NCBI GenBank assembly: GCA_017517705.1
Contig: JAFWYM010000012.1
Span: forward strand, 1 to 64,000
DNA from: Alistipes sp.
GTDB taxonomy: Bacteria; Bacteroidota; Bacteroidia; Bacteroidales; Rikenellaceae
Direction: 5' to 3'
DNA: 64,000 nucleotides
Shown here: positions 35,170 to 44,174 of the stretch, piece after piece
How positions within the stretch are numbered: the stretch's first letter is position 1
Layout: every line of letters starts with the position of its first letter
Translations under genes and position numbers: made by a program
The notes under the pieces: generated by a model
Told to the model about the DNA's origin: nothing
The model's database searches: none
Seen by the model: only the letters and a program-made list of their open reading frames with translations

Positions 35170-35996
35170 CTATAATAATGTTTGCTTAGTTCCACAATCT
35201 GGCGCGTAGCGGCCACATCATGAACACGTAGTATGGCATCACCGCCTCTGAGCGCCTCCCATGCCAAGGCCAACGAGCCGGGGAGCGCCTCCTCAGGCGT
35301 AATTGCCAGGGGTTTATATATCATCGACTTACGCGACACGCCAATAAGCAGCGGGTAGCCCAACGCGCGGAGCGCATCGATACCGCGCATAAGTTCGAAG
35401 TTCTGTTCCACGCTCTTGGCAAAGCCAAAGCCCGGGTCGAGGATGATATTCTTGGGTGCAATGCCGGCACTCTGCAACTCCTTAGCGCGATGCTCGAGGT
35501 AGTGGCACACACCCACAACAACACCCTCGTCATAGTCCGTCATCGACTGCATAGTCTCGGGTGTGCCACGCATGTGCATAGCAACATACGGCAACTGCAA
35601 GCGCGCCACCGTAGCCACCATCCTATCGTCTGCCTCACCTGCCGAAATATCGTTGACGATAAACTCGCCAAACTCGTCATACGCCCGTTGCACAACCTCC
35701 GCACGGAAGGTATCTATAGAGACAACAACCCCACACTCCACCTTGCGCACAGCCTCAAGACCCACATGCACACGGCGCCACTCCTCCTCAAGGGGTACAT
35801 CTGCGGCACCCGGGCGCGAGGAGTAGCCTCCGAGATCCACAATCGTGGCACCCTCGCGTACCACTCTCTCCACCGCATCGCAAGCATCATCGGCTGATAG
35901 ATGGCGGCTTGCCCCATAGAACGAGTCGGGTGTAAGGTTGATGATAGCCATAACGTGGCTATCGCCAAGATTAATATCCGAGGGTCTTAGCATCAT
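35166..35996 (-). CDS. folP: dihydropteroate synthase
   Basis: 276 residues taking the start at 35996 (MMLRPSDINLGDSHVM); an in-frame start at 36032 lies deeper inside coaE. The pterin-binding signature VMAIINLTPDSFYGASRH and IVDLGGYSSRPGA (DxGxxSTRPG-like) are present, with INDISAGEAD, DPGFGFAKSVEQN and IGVSRKSM. It condenses pABA with dihydropterin pyrophosphate in folate synthesis and is the sulfonamide target. The STRP Thr is Ser here. Confidence 0.95.
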   Translation of the reverse strand: MMLRPSDINLGDSHVMAIINLTPDSFYGASRHLSADDACDAVERVVREGATIVDLGGYSSRPGAADVPLEEEWRRVHVGLEAVRKVECGVVVSIDTFRAEVVQRAYDEFGEFIVNDISAGEADDRMVATVARLQLPYVAMHMRGTPETMQSMTDYDEGVVVGVCHYLEHRAKELQSAGIAPKNIILDPGFGFAKSVEQNFELMRGIDALRALGYPLLIGVSRKSMIYKPLAITPEEALPGSLALAWEALRGGDAILRVHDVAATRQIVELSKHYYR

Positions 35997-36570
35997 ACGA
36001 CAATCGACGATGTAGCTGCTCGACATCGTCAACGAGTTCTTCGATATCTATATTCACAATGGAGTACTTAGCACGCTCAACACGCTCCTCGTCCGTAAGC
36101 TGATTACGCATACGGCTCTCTATCTGCTCACGCGAGGCACCATCGCGTAGCATGGCACGCTCCAGGCGTAACTCCGCAGGTGCCATAACAGCAACAACGA
36201 CATCTACCCTATCCTCGAGGTGCGCCTCAAAGAGTATTGCCGACTCCAAGACCACGTAGTCGCCCTCCTGCTCCATAGCCCAGTGGTCGAAGTCATCCAT
36301 GACCGCAGGGTGGACAATGGCATTGAGGGCCTTGAGCTCCTCGGCATCCGAGAATACGCGCTCAGCAAGGTAGGCGCGGTTAATACCCTCATTGGTATAT
36401 ACATCTTGTCCAAAGCGTGCAACCAGCGCATCGCGCAACACAAGGCTATCCCTCATCAGCCCCTTAGCGCGACTATCGGCATCGTACACCGCAACACCAT
36501 AACCCTCGAGTATCGAGCACACACGACTCTTACCCGAGCCTATACCACCTGTAATACCTACCTTATACAT
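35971..36570 (-). CDS. coaE: dephospho-CoA kinase
   Basis: 199 residues. P-loop GITGGIGSGKSRVCSIL at residues 5-21, the CoA-domain motif VYDADSRAKGLM, and VVLESAILFEAH. It phosphorylates dephospho-CoA, the last step of CoA synthesis. It overlaps the folP 5' end and lies 27 bp after the YbbR-like gene, the order seen in other Bacteroidales. Confidence 0.95.
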   Translation of the reverse strand: MYKVGITGGIGSGKSRVCSILEGYGVAVYDADSRAKGLMRDSLVLRDALVARFGQDVYTNEGINRAYLAERVFSDAEELKALNAIVHPAVMDDFDHWAMEQEGDYVVLESAILFEAHLEDRVDVVVAVMAPAELRLERAMLRDGASREQIESRMRNQLTDEERVERAKYSIVNIDIEELVDDVEQLHRRLSYDAKTLGY

Positions 36571-36597
36571 ATATTAATATATAAACAGATGCCTCAG

Positions 36598-37005
36598 TTA
36601 CTCCTCCCTGCTCACAAGCGTAGGCACAGAGCCTACCGATACAACCTCAATATTGCCCATACGTGCCGCCAAGGCCTGCTGTAGAGAGAGTGTGGTTATA
36701 TGCCTATAGGTAAGTCCCTCGTCGTCGGTAATCTCCTTGTCGAACGTGAGCTCCGAGGCGGGGATAGCAAACCTGCTACGACGTGACGAGACGGTATAAT
36801 TGATAAGATCCGTACCCTTACCACGTATGGTGCAGTCCACCTCAAACTCTTCGCCATCGACAACAACCATAACCTCGTGATCGGTAGTATACGTATCACC
36901 GAGTTTGGTGATATACCACAACACAAAGGCTGCGACAAGCATCATAACATACGCAGGAGATATAGCCCCGCGCAACCAGCTGAAGAAACTCTTAATCTTA
37001 TCCAT
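36598..37005 (-). CDS. short YbbR/CdaR-like membrane-anchored protein
   Basis: 135 residues: one TM (about 17-34, ISPAYVMMLVAAFVLWYI) and a short extracytoplasmic domain. Position just upstream of coaE and the N-terminal pattern (short cytoplasmic tail, TM ending in LWYITKL) match the Bacteroidales YbbR-like gene, which is usually over 300 residues. If so, only one repeat unit remains. The family assignment rests largely on context. Confidence 0.6.
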   Translation of the reverse strand: MDKIKSFFSWLRGAISPAYVMMLVAAFVLWYITKLGDTYTTDHEVMVVVDGEEFEVDCTIRGKGTDLINYTVSSRRSRFAIPASELTFDKEITDDEGLTYRHITTLSLQQALAARMGNIEVVSVGSVPTLVSREE

Positions 37006-37038
37006 AGGTTACAGTTGACAAATACGCATTAACATCCG

Positions 37039-37069
37039 CAAAGTTAAAAAAATAAGCCGCAACCTCAAA
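37039..37069 (-). promoter_or_regulatory. promoter of the ybbR-coaE-folP run, nested in the secDF terminator
   Basis: -7 TAACTTTG (plus 37039-37046) and -33 TTTG (37066-37069) with 19-bp spacing. The -33 box lies in the loop of the secDF terminator hairpin (stem 37058-37062/37074-37078). Confidence 0.7.
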
Positions 37070-37090
37070 GAGATTGCGACCTATTTTTTA
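37046..37090 (-). terminator. secDF intrinsic terminator
   Basis: On the minus strand a hairpin with TTGCG-loop-CGCAA core and A/T-rich extension is followed by a T-run (plus-strand A's at 37046-37052). It lies 20 bp after the secDF stop. Confidence 0.8.
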
Positions 37091-37109
37091 GAATATCCTA
37101 TTTTCTACG

Positions 37110-40013
37110 CTACTCGACCTTAGCCTCAGCCTCCGAAGCCTTGGCAACCTTCTTACGCTGAAGGTCGTAAGCAATAGGCGTAGCAATGAATACCGACGAG
37201 TAGGTACCGATGATAACACCGAGGATCAACGCGAAGACGAAACCACGGATGGTCTCACCACCGAAGATGAAGATAGCCAAGAGTGTCACCAACGTAGTAC
37301 CCGACGTATTGATCGTACGCGACAAGGTAGCACAAATAGCGCCATCGATGTTTGTCTTGATATCGCGCTTAGGATAGAGACCTATATACTCACGGATACG
37401 GTCGAAGATAACCACGGTATCGTTGATAGAGTAACCGATGATGGTAAGGATCGCTGCGATGAACGCCTGGTTAACCTCCAAGTTGAAGGGCATGATGGCG
37501 TAGAGCATCGAGAAGATACCGATAACGAGGATGGCGTTATGAGCCAACGCAACAGTTGCACCCATAGCCCACTGCCAACGACGGAAACGGATAGCGATAT
37601 AGATACCGATAGCCACAAGCGAGATAAGAACCGCGATGATAGAGTTTACGGTCATCTCCGACGAGATAGACTCGTTAACCTGCTCCGAAGAGGCAATACC
37701 CCACTGGGCAATGCCGTCACCGGCGGTACGGAACTCCTCAAAGCCGAAGCCCTCGATAGTGAAGAACTCATCAAGAGCAGCAAACAACAGACGGTCAACA
37801 GCATCATTTGCCTCCTCACCCTCAAGGTCTGCAGGCTGATACTGTGTAACGATACGCACCTGATTGTCGTCACCAAACTGCTTAACCTCGATTGACGAGT
37901 TCGCAGCGTCTGCTACAGCGGCAAACTCAGCCTCAATGCTCTGGCGCACCTTCTCAACATCTATCGTCTCGTTGAACTTAACAACATACGAGCGACCACC
38001 CGTAAACTCAACACCTTGGTTAAGACCGAGAGTGCAAAGCGAGATAATCGAGGCGATGACAAGCGTACCAGAGAGGATGTACGACACCTTACGCTTAGAG
38101 ATAAAGCTAAACTTAACATTCTGCATGAAGTTCTCGGTGATGCGACGCGAGAACGCGATAGTGCCACGACGTGCTACACGCGACTCGATAAGCACGCGAG
38201 TGATGAATATCGAGCAGAAGAGCGATGTGATGATACCAATTACGAGAGTCGTAGCGAAGCCCTTGACAGGACCTGTACCGAAGAAGAAGAGAACAACACC
38301 GGTGATGATAGTCGTAAGGTTACCATCGATAATCGCCGAGTAAGCATTCGAGAAACCATCCTTGATAGCAAGCATGATGCCCTTACCACCACGCAACTCC
38401 TCCTTAATACGCTCGAAGATGATGACGTTGGCATCCACAGCCATACCCATCGTAAGAACGATACCCGCAATACCGGGGAGTGTCAATACTGCACCAAACG
38501 ATACGAGGACACCCATCAACAAGAATACGTTGAAGATAAGCGCTACGTTAGCCAACCAACCTGCCGTCTTGTAGAAGAAGGCCATATAGAGGAGCACGAG
38601 CACGAAAGCCAAAGCAAACGAAATGAGACCCGCAGCGATTGACTTCTCACCAAGCGACGGACCTACAACCTCCGAGTAGATGATTGTTGCAGGCGCGGGC
38701 GACTTACCCGAGCTGAGCACGCTTGCGAGATCCTCAGCCTCCTGAGCCGAGAAGTTACCCGAGATTGACGACTGACCGCCATCGATACGATCGTTCACAC
38801 GGGGAGCCGAGTAAACATAGTTGTCAAGGACGATAGCGATAGACTTACCAATGTTAGCACCAGTGATATTACCCCACTCGATAGCCGTCTTCGAGTCCAT
38901 GGTCATCGACACCTCGAAGCCACCATACTGACCACCCTGAGCACGTGCCGAGGTGATACCCGAGCCATCCAAAACGGGCATCAAGGCGCCATTCTTACCC
39001 TTCAAAGCGTAGAGAAGGAATGTACCCTGCGAGCTATCCAACGAGCTCTTGTTAGACCACGCGAGCTTAACATCGGCGGGAAGAAGCGCATCAACACCGT
39101 CGATCTTGAGATACTCGTCGATAAGCATGATATTGCTCTTGTCGGCAGCAGCCACAAGAGGTGCCGAAACACCGAAAGAGGTGGTCTTACCCTCATTATC
39201 AACAGCAGGATAGTTAACCATAAGCAACTCGCTCAGCGGCGTGTAGCTCACCTTTGTCTCGTCAGCACCCTCAGCCAAGAGATGCTCGCGAACGATAGCA
39301 TCAGCATCTACGAACAAAGCCTGCTGAATAGCATTTACATCGCTACCCTCGCATACCTCCCAGAACTCGAGGTTGGCAGTCGATGCAAGAAGCTTGCTCA
39401 CGCGCTCGGGCTCCTTAACACCGGGGAGCTCGACCATGATACGGTTAGTACCTGTGATAGGCTGAATGTTGGGCTGCACAACACCGAGAAGGTCGATACG
39501 TGTGATCAACACCTCGTTCATCTTCGATGTAGAAGCCTCAATGTCAGCCTTAAGGTCGCGGGCAATGGCCGAAGCATCGTCAGTGCCATATACAGCCTTG
39601 AGATCCTCGGCAGACATGGCAGCCACGTAAGCATCAACAACATCGTTAGGGTTATCATTCTTCGATGCCTTCTTCAGGGCTGCATCGATGCTCTCGGTGA
39701 GCAATACGTTCGAGCGTACCTCGATGTTGTTGAAGGCATTTGTGCGGATAACATCCTCAGCCTTAATCTCGAGCATCACGTTCATACCGCCCTTAAGATC
39801 GAGGCCCAAGTTCAACTCCTTCTCCTTGCACTCACCGTAGGTGTAGCCAAGATAGACCTTCTCATCCCACTTCTCATTTAGATAAGCCTGGGGATTCTCC
39901 TGCTTCTCAGCCTCGGCCTCGATACTGCGTGTAACGAAGGTAAACGAGAGCTGGAAGATGCTGGCGAGGGCTAAAAGCAACGCCAGACCCTTAATGATTC
40001 CTTTACTCTGCAT
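37110..40013 (-). CDS. secDF: protein translocase SecDF fusion
   Basis: 967 residues. The SecD half (about 1-610) has DLKGGMNVMLEIK after the first TM, the P1 periplasmic domain and the RND helix motif MAVDANVIIFERIKEELRGGK. The SecF half (about 640-967) has VEFTGGRSYVVKF and GYSINDTVVIFDRIREYI. Twelve TM segments are expected. It uses the proton gradient to complete Sec-dependent export. The single-chain fusion is typical of Bacteroidota. It has its own promoter at 40119-40149. Confidence 0.97.
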   Translation of the reverse strand: MQSKGIIKGLALLLALASIFQLSFTFVTRSIEAEAEKQENPQAYLNEKWDEKVYLGYTYGECKEKELNLGLDLKGGMNVMLEIKAEDVIRTNAFNNIEVRSNVLLTESIDAALKKASKNDNPNDVVDAYVAAMSAEDLKAVYGTDDASAIARDLKADIEASTSKMNEVLITRIDLLGVVQPNIQPITGTNRIMVELPGVKEPERVSKLLASTANLEFWEVCEGSDVNAIQQALFVDADAIVREHLLAEGADETKVSYTPLSELLMVNYPAVDNEGKTTSFGVSAPLVAAADKSNIMLIDEYLKIDGVDALLPADVKLAWSNKSSLDSSQGTFLLYALKGKNGALMPVLDGSGITSARAQGGQYGGFEVSMTMDSKTAIEWGNITGANIGKSIAIVLDNYVYSAPRVNDRIDGGQSSISGNFSAQEAEDLASVLSSGKSPAPATIIYSEVVGPSLGEKSIAAGLISFALAFVLVLLYMAFFYKTAGWLANVALIFNVFLLMGVLVSFGAVLTLPGIAGIVLTMGMAVDANVIIFERIKEELRGGKGIMLAIKDGFSNAYSAIIDGNLTTIITGVVLFFFGTGPVKGFATTLVIGIITSLFCSIFITRVLIESRVARRGTIAFSRRITENFMQNVKFSFISKRKVSYILSGTLVIASIISLCTLGLNQGVEFTGGRSYVVKFNETIDVEKVRQSIEAEFAAVADAANSSIEVKQFGDDNQVRIVTQYQPADLEGEEANDAVDRLLFAALDEFFTIEGFGFEEFRTAGDGIAQWGIASSEQVNESISSEMTVNSIIAVLISLVAIGIYIAIRFRRWQWAMGATVALAHNAILVIGIFSMLYAIMPFNLEVNQAFIAAILTIIGYSINDTVVIFDRIREYIGLYPKRDIKTNIDGAICATLSRTINTSGTTLVTLLAIFIFGGETIRGFVFALILGVIIGTYSSVFIATPIAYDLQRKKVAKASEAEAKVE

Positions 40014-40118
40014 TTGTTAAAAGTTTTTGTTATTATTGTTTATGTATCTTTCTGCCATATTTGACATCCGCAACAAGCGAAGATCGTTAACCCAATCCAC
40101 ATTCGCGCGTTAATCGCG

Positions 40119-40149
40119 CAAAGATAGCAAAAAAATCGCAATCCACAAA
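40119..40149 (-). promoter_or_regulatory. secDF promoter nested in the fucosidase terminator
   Basis: -7 TATCTTTG (plus 40119-40126) and -33 TTTG (40146-40149) are separated by 19 bp. The -33 sits in the loop of the hairpin 40135-40162. Confidence 0.8.
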
Positions 40150-40162
40150 TGCAGATTGCGAT
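40128..40162 (-). terminator. alpha-L-fucosidase intrinsic terminator
   Basis: Minus-strand stem ATCGCAATC / GATTGCGAT (plus 40154-40162 and 40135-40143) followed by a run of seven or more T. A canonical rho-independent terminator 35 bp after the stop. Confidence 0.9.
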
Positions 40163-40197
40163 AATTTTCACAAATTCACCACCTCGAAAACCGTAGA

Positions 40198-41502
40198 TTA
40201 CTTTGTGCGTAACTCGACAATATAGTTGATGCTATCCTTCACGGCACCCACATTGAGCACCACGCCACCCTCGACAGCAGCAAACTCCACGCTCCCACCA
40301 TCAGCAAAGCTCTTAGCCTCAACAACTTCGCACTCCAGAGGAAGCATGAGCTTATCATCATCGAGCTCGAAGATATGAACGAAGAGCCTATCGCCCTTAC
40401 GTGTCGTGCAGCCCCACTCCTGCTGAGCGATATCGCCCGCCTCGGTGCCATAGATGGTCTCGCCATTAGCCTCGAGCCACTCACCCATGGCCTTCATCCT
40501 CTCCACTGCCGCAGCCGGAAGCTCGCCATTGGGCTGAGGGCCTACGTTCAGAAGGAGGTTGGCGCCCTTACCCGCAGCGCTAACGAGGTAACGCACAAGC
40601 GTTTCCACGCTCTTATAGTTTTGGTCGATGACCTTATATCCCCACATGCCGTTCATCGTCTGGCATGTTTCGAGAGGTAGACGGCTGATAGCCTGACCCG
40701 ACAATCCGTGTGTATTCTCACCCGGGAGGTCGCGCTCGAAAATCTGTATATCCTCACCCTCGAAAGGCACCTGGTGGTGGTTGTTGGCAACAAGGCATGA
40801 GGGCTGCAGTTTATGCACGAGGGCATACTGCTCGTCGAGCTGCCAGTCGAAGGGCGTAGGATCCTCATCATGATCCCACCAACCGTCGAACCATATAGCT
40901 CGCACGGGGCCATAGTCGGTGAGAAGCTCGGTAATCTGGCGATTCATAAAGTCGTAGTACTCAGGCCAATTTATGCGCGTAGAGTCACGACCGGTAACAC
41001 CCTTGGCGGTACGGCCACGAGGATACTCGTCACGCGACCAGTCGGCATGCGAGTAGTATAGATGCAGCTTGATATCCTGCTTGCGACACTCCTTGGCAAT
41101 CTCCCTAAGGACATCGCGACCATAGGGCGTGGCATCCACGATGTTATACTCCGACTCGTCGGTATCCCACATCGAGAAGCTGTCGTGATGACGTGTAGTG
41201 AAGCATAGATAACGAGCACCCGAGGCCTTTATCGCTGCCACCCACTCCTTGGCATCGAAACGATGGGGGTAGAAGGCATCGGCAGCCTTGGCATACTCGT
41301 CGCGGTTGAGTCCTGCATTCTGCAAGTACCACTCGCCCTGCGCAAACATACTGTAGATGCCCCAGTGGATGAAGATGCCAAAGCGATCGTCGGCAAACTC
41401 CTCGCGCGAACGTATATTCTCCTCGGTAGGCACATAACCCTGAGCCGAGAGAGGCATTATCGCCGCCACAACAAGAGCAATAGAGAGAATAAGTTTTTTC
41501 AT
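40198..41502 (-). CDS. alpha-L-fucosidase (GH29)
   Basis: 434 residues with a signal peptide (MKKLILSIALVVAAIMPLSAQ). The catalytic (beta/alpha)8 barrel shows FGIFIHWGIYSMFAQGEWY, FTTRHHDSFSMWD and the nucleophile Asp in VRAIWFDGWWD. The C-terminal part is a short beta domain. It releases alpha-L-fucose from host glycans in the periplasm or at the surface; gut Bacteroidales use such enzymes on mucin. No SusCD pair is nearby, so it is a stand-alone enzyme. Confidence 0.94.
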   Translation of the reverse strand: MKKLILSIALVVAAIMPLSAQGYVPTEENIRSREEFADDRFGIFIHWGIYSMFAQGEWYLQNAGLNRDEYAKAADAFYPHRFDAKEWVAAIKASGARYLCFTTRHHDSFSMWDTDESEYNIVDATPYGRDVLREIAKECRKQDIKLHLYYSHADWSRDEYPRGRTAKGVTGRDSTRINWPEYYDFMNRQITELLTDYGPVRAIWFDGWWDHDEDPTPFDWQLDEQYALVHKLQPSCLVANNHHQVPFEGEDIQIFERDLPGENTHGLSGQAISRLPLETCQTMNGMWGYKVIDQNYKSVETLVRYLVSAAGKGANLLLNVGPQPNGELPAAAVERMKAMGEWLEANGETIYGTEAGDIAQQEWGCTTRKGDRLFVHIFELDDDKLMLPLECEVVEAKSFADGGSVEFAAVEGGVVLNVGAVKDSINYIVELRTK

Positions 41503-42048
41503 AGTTATAGGTTTATTTCGGTGTTGAGTTGTAAGGTCATGTAAATAGTCGACAGTAATTTGTTGTCAGAATGGTGCATATCTGGCCTCGACTAAGATGC
41601 TACGACGGATGGGACATACTAATGGTATTTCCCATTCGGAGCAGCGCGAGGGTCGCTGCTGAGAGCCTCGCTACCCCTCAGCAAGCTGAGCGGTAGACGG
41701 GGCTCGAACCCGCGCTTACGCGCCCTTTTATTTTTGTTTACACCCCCGACCCCTGAAAGGGGCGATCGAGGGTCGCTGCTGAGAGCCTCGCTACCTCTCA
41801 GCAAGCTGAGCGGTAGACGGGGCTCGAACCCGCGCTTACGCGCTCGTTTATTTTTGCTTACACCCCCGACCCCTGAAAGGGGCGATCGAGGGTCGCTGCT
41901 GAGAGCCTCGCTACCTCTCAGCAAGCTGAGCGGTAGACGGGGCTCGAACCCGCGCTTACGCGCTCGTTTATTTGTGTTTACACCCCCGACCCCTGAAAGG
42001 GGCGATCGAGGGTCGCTGCTGAGAGCCTCGCTACCTCTCAGCAAGCTG
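41503..42048. other. 546-bp gene-free gap: truncated MITE and tRNA-derived tandem repeat
   Basis: No credible protein gene. The fucosidase-proximal part holds MITE copy D (41557-about 41640), whose right half is replaced by the first, partial unit of the 120-bp array (41648-42048) that leads into tRNA-Gly. Confidence 0.8.
41557..41640. mobile_element. MITE/REP-like element, copy D (right end lost)
   Basis: Left end AATTTGTTGTCAGAATGG and core hairpin CGGATGGGACATAC (41606-41619) / GTATTTCCCATTCG (41625-41638) are intact. The right arm breaks off at the tRNA-repeat array. Confidence 0.75.
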
Positions 42049-42074
42049 AGCGGTAGACGGGGCTCGAACCCGCG
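41648..42074 (-). repeat. 120-bp tandem repeats containing the 3' end of tRNA-Gly
   Basis: Units recur at exactly 120 bp; corresponding lines begin at 41641 (partial), 41761, 41881 and 42001. Each has a copy of the last 25 nt of the tRNA plus discriminator (41689-41714, 41809-41834, 41929-41954; the real one at 42049-42074). Each also has a hairpin GCTGAGAG / CTCTCAGC and a CCCCTTTCAGGGG stem on the tRNA strand. Copies differ at only a few bases. Because 120 is divisible by 3, both strands stay open with a 40-residue repeat, but no start context or domain supports a protein. The layout resembles the E. coli tyrT (rtT) repeats. Confidence 0.9.
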
Positions 42075-42121
42075 ACCCTCGGCTTGGGAAGCCGATGCTC
42101 TACCGACTGAGCTACTACCGC
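42049..42121 (-). tRNA. tRNA-Gly (anticodon CCC)
   Basis: On the minus strand the acceptor stem GCGGTAG/CTACCGC pairs perfectly. The D arm is GCTCAGTCGGTAGAGC, the anticodon arm TCGGCTTCCCAAGCCGA with anticodon CCC, and the T arm GCGGGTTCGAGCCCCGT. Discriminator U, as expected for Gly; CCA is not encoded. It decodes GGG. It lies between lepA (140 bp upstream) and the tandem array that repeats its 3' end. Confidence 0.97.
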
Positions 42122-42220
42122 AATGTTAATTAATGAGTAATGAGTAATTAGTTGATTATCAGTGTCATTCAGCACACCAATGTGACTAACTCATTACTTT
42201 TCACTTTATCAAAGAACTCT

Positions 42221-42264
42221 ATTTGTTGCGAGAATGTTTCAGATACAACGCTCGGCAAATTTTA
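42221..42264. mobile_element. MITE/REP-like end fragment, copy E, at the lepA stop codon
   Basis: ATTTGTTGCGAGAATG and AACGCTCGGCAAATTTTA match the left half of copy B (aacgctcggcgaattt). The fragment ends exactly at the minus-strand lepA TAA (42262-42264). Core and right end are absent. Confidence 0.65.
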
Positions 42265-44052
42265 GTCCATCTTGAGGACTGCCAAAAATGCCGACTGGGG
42301 CACCTGAACAGAGCCTATCTGTCGCATACGCTTCTTACCCGCCTTCTGCTTCTCCAGAAGCTTACGCTTACGCGATATATCACCGCCATAACACTTGGCT
42401 GTAACATCCTTACGCACAGCCTTGACGGTCTCGCGAGCGATAATCTTGGCACCTATGGCCGCCTGTATCGCGATGTCGAACTGCTGGCGAGGGATAAGCT
42501 CCTTGAGCTTCTCGCACATCTTACGACCGAAGTCGTAGGCATGGTCGGCATATATGAGCGACGAGAGAGCATCGACAGCCTCGCCATTAAGGAGGATGTC
42601 GAGCTTCGCGAGCTTACTCGGCTGATAACCCGTGCGGTGGTAGTCGAACGAGGCATAGCCCTTAGATATGCTCTTAAGCTTATCATAGAAGTCGAAGACA
42701 ATCTCCGACAGGGGCATCTCGAAGTTTACCTCCACGCGATCCTGCGTGATGAAGGTCTGATTCTTCATAACGCCACGCTTGTCGATACACAACTTCAACA
42801 CATTGCCGAGGAAGTCGGCCTTGGTGATTATCTGCGCGAGGATATAGGGCTCCTCAATCTTTGCCACCTTGGTAATCTCGGGCAATCCCGAGGGGTTGTG
42901 TACCTCAAGCTCCTCGCCCTGAGTCGTCGTTATATGGTACGACACGTTGGGCACGGTGGTGATGACATCCATGTCGAACTCGCGGTACAGTCGCTCCTGA
43001 ATAATCTCCATGTGAAGGAGTCCGAGGAAGCCACAGCGGAAGCCAAAGCCGAGGGCAAGAGAGCTCTCGGGCTCGAAGGTGAGCGAGGCATCGTTGAGCT
43101 TAAGTTTCTCGAGCGAGGCACGCAAATCTTCGTATTGGTCAGCCTCAACGGGGTATACTCCCGCAAAGACCATAGGCTTGACATCCTCAAAGCCGGCGAT
43201 AGCCTCCGTACAGGGGTTAGCAACGGAGGTGATGGTATCGCCCACCTTCACATCCGTAGAGTTTTTGATACCCGAGCATATATATCCCACATCACCCGCC
43301 TTAATCTCGCCACGCTCGACCATCTTGAGCTTCAACACACCAATCTCATCGGCATCGTACTCGCTACCGGTATTGAAAAACTTGACATGGTCGCCCTTGC
43401 GTATCGTGCCGTTGAAGACACGGAAGTAGGCGATAACACCACGGAAGGGGTTGAATACAGAGTCGAAGATAAGCGCCTGCAGGGGAGCATCATCATCGCC
43501 CTCGGGTGCGGGTATGCGCTCGACGATGGCCTCCAAGACATCCTCAACGCCCTGACCTGTCTTTCCCGAGGCGAGCAATATCTCCTCCTCCTTGCAGCCT
43601 ATAAGGTCAATAATCTGATCCTTAACCTCATCAATCATCGCCGACTCGCAGTCTATCTTATTGAGCACGGGGATAATCTCGAGATCCTGACCAAGGGCGA
43701 GGTATAGGTTCGATATTGTCTGCGCCTGAATACCCTGCGTGGCATCCACCACGAGCAATGCACCCTCGCACGAAGCGATAGCACGCGACACCTCATACGA
43801 GAAGTCGACATGTCCCGGGGTGTCGATAAGGTTGAGCGTGTAGTTCTCACCATTACGCGCCTTATACTCCATCTGTATGGCGTGGCTCTTGATGGTGATA
43901 CCCTTCTCGCGCTCAAGATCCATATCGTCGAGCACCTGTGCCTGCATCTCGCGCTGATTCAGCGTGTTGGTCTTCTCGAGCAGACGGTCGGCAAGCGTAC
44001 TCTTACCGTGGTCGATGTGTGCTATGATGCAAAAGTTACGTATATTCTTCAT
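42262..44052 (-). CDS. lepA: elongation factor 4 (LepA)
   Basis: 596 residues, the usual length. The G1 motif is [15 protein letters not shown] at residues 10-24, then G2/G3 [12 protein letters not shown] and [15 protein letters not shown], and G4 NKIDCESA. The LepA-specific C-terminal domain ([27 protein letters not shown]) is present. It binds ribosomes to remodel stalled or misassembled complexes. It has a full promoter at 44096-44126. Confidence 0.98.
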   Translation of the reverse strand: MKNIRNFCIIAHIDHGKSTLADRLLEKTNTLNQREMQAQVLDDMDLEREKGITIKSHAIQMEYKARNGENYTLNLIDTPGHVDFSYEVSRAIASCEGALLVVDATQGIQAQTISNLYLALGQDLEIIPVLNKIDCESAMIDEVKDQIIDLIGCKEEEILLASGKTGQGVEDVLEAIVERIPAPEGDDDAPLQALIFDSVFNPFRGVIAYFRVFNGTIRKGDHVKFFNTGSEYDADEIGVLKLKMVERGEIKAGDVGYICSGIKNSTDVKVGDTITSVANPCTEAIAGFEDVKPMVFAGVYPVEADQYEDLRASLEKLKLNDASLTFEPESSLALGFGFRCGFLGLLHMEIIQERLYREFDMDVITTVPNVSYHITTTQGEELEVHNPSGLPEITKVAKIEEPYILAQIITKADFLGNVLKLCIDKRGVMKNQTFITQDRVEVNFEMPLSEIVFDFYDKLKSISKGYASFDYHRTGYQPSKLAKLDILLNGEAVDALSSLIYADHAYDFGRKMCEKLKELIPRQQFDIAIQAAIGAKIIARETVKAVRKDVTAKCYGGDISRKRKLLEKQKAGKKRMRQIGSVQVPQSAFLAVLKMD

Positions 44053-44095
44053 CTCGTGATGACTGCTTTATATTCCTTATCATTAAAATAGCTTG

Positions 44096-44126
44096 CAAAT
44101 ATAGGTATTTTTTCGGTAATAACAAA
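44096..44126 (-). promoter_or_regulatory. lepA promoter
   Basis: -7 TATATTTG (plus 44096-44103) and -33 TTTG (44123-44126), 19-bp spacer. Confidence 0.75.
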
Positions 44127-44174
44127 ATATATGCACATTGACAACCTCGGACTGCCACACGCAGCCATGGCGAC

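Noticed and set aside
41648-42048. CRISPR array
   Set aside because: Units are 120 bp and nearly identical throughout, with no unique spacers and no cas genes.
41619-42129. Open frames on both strands through the 120-bp array (40-residue repeats such as LPLSLLRGSEALSSDPRSPL)
   Set aside because: The frames stay open only because the repeat length is divisible by three; they overlap the tRNA 3' end, lack a start context, and resemble common spurious annotations next to tRNAs. Kept as a repeat, not a CDS.
42223-43707. 494-residue frame antisense to lepA
   Set aside because: Entirely within lepA on the opposite strand; long antisense frames are common here because of GC-rich codon bias. No domain recognised.
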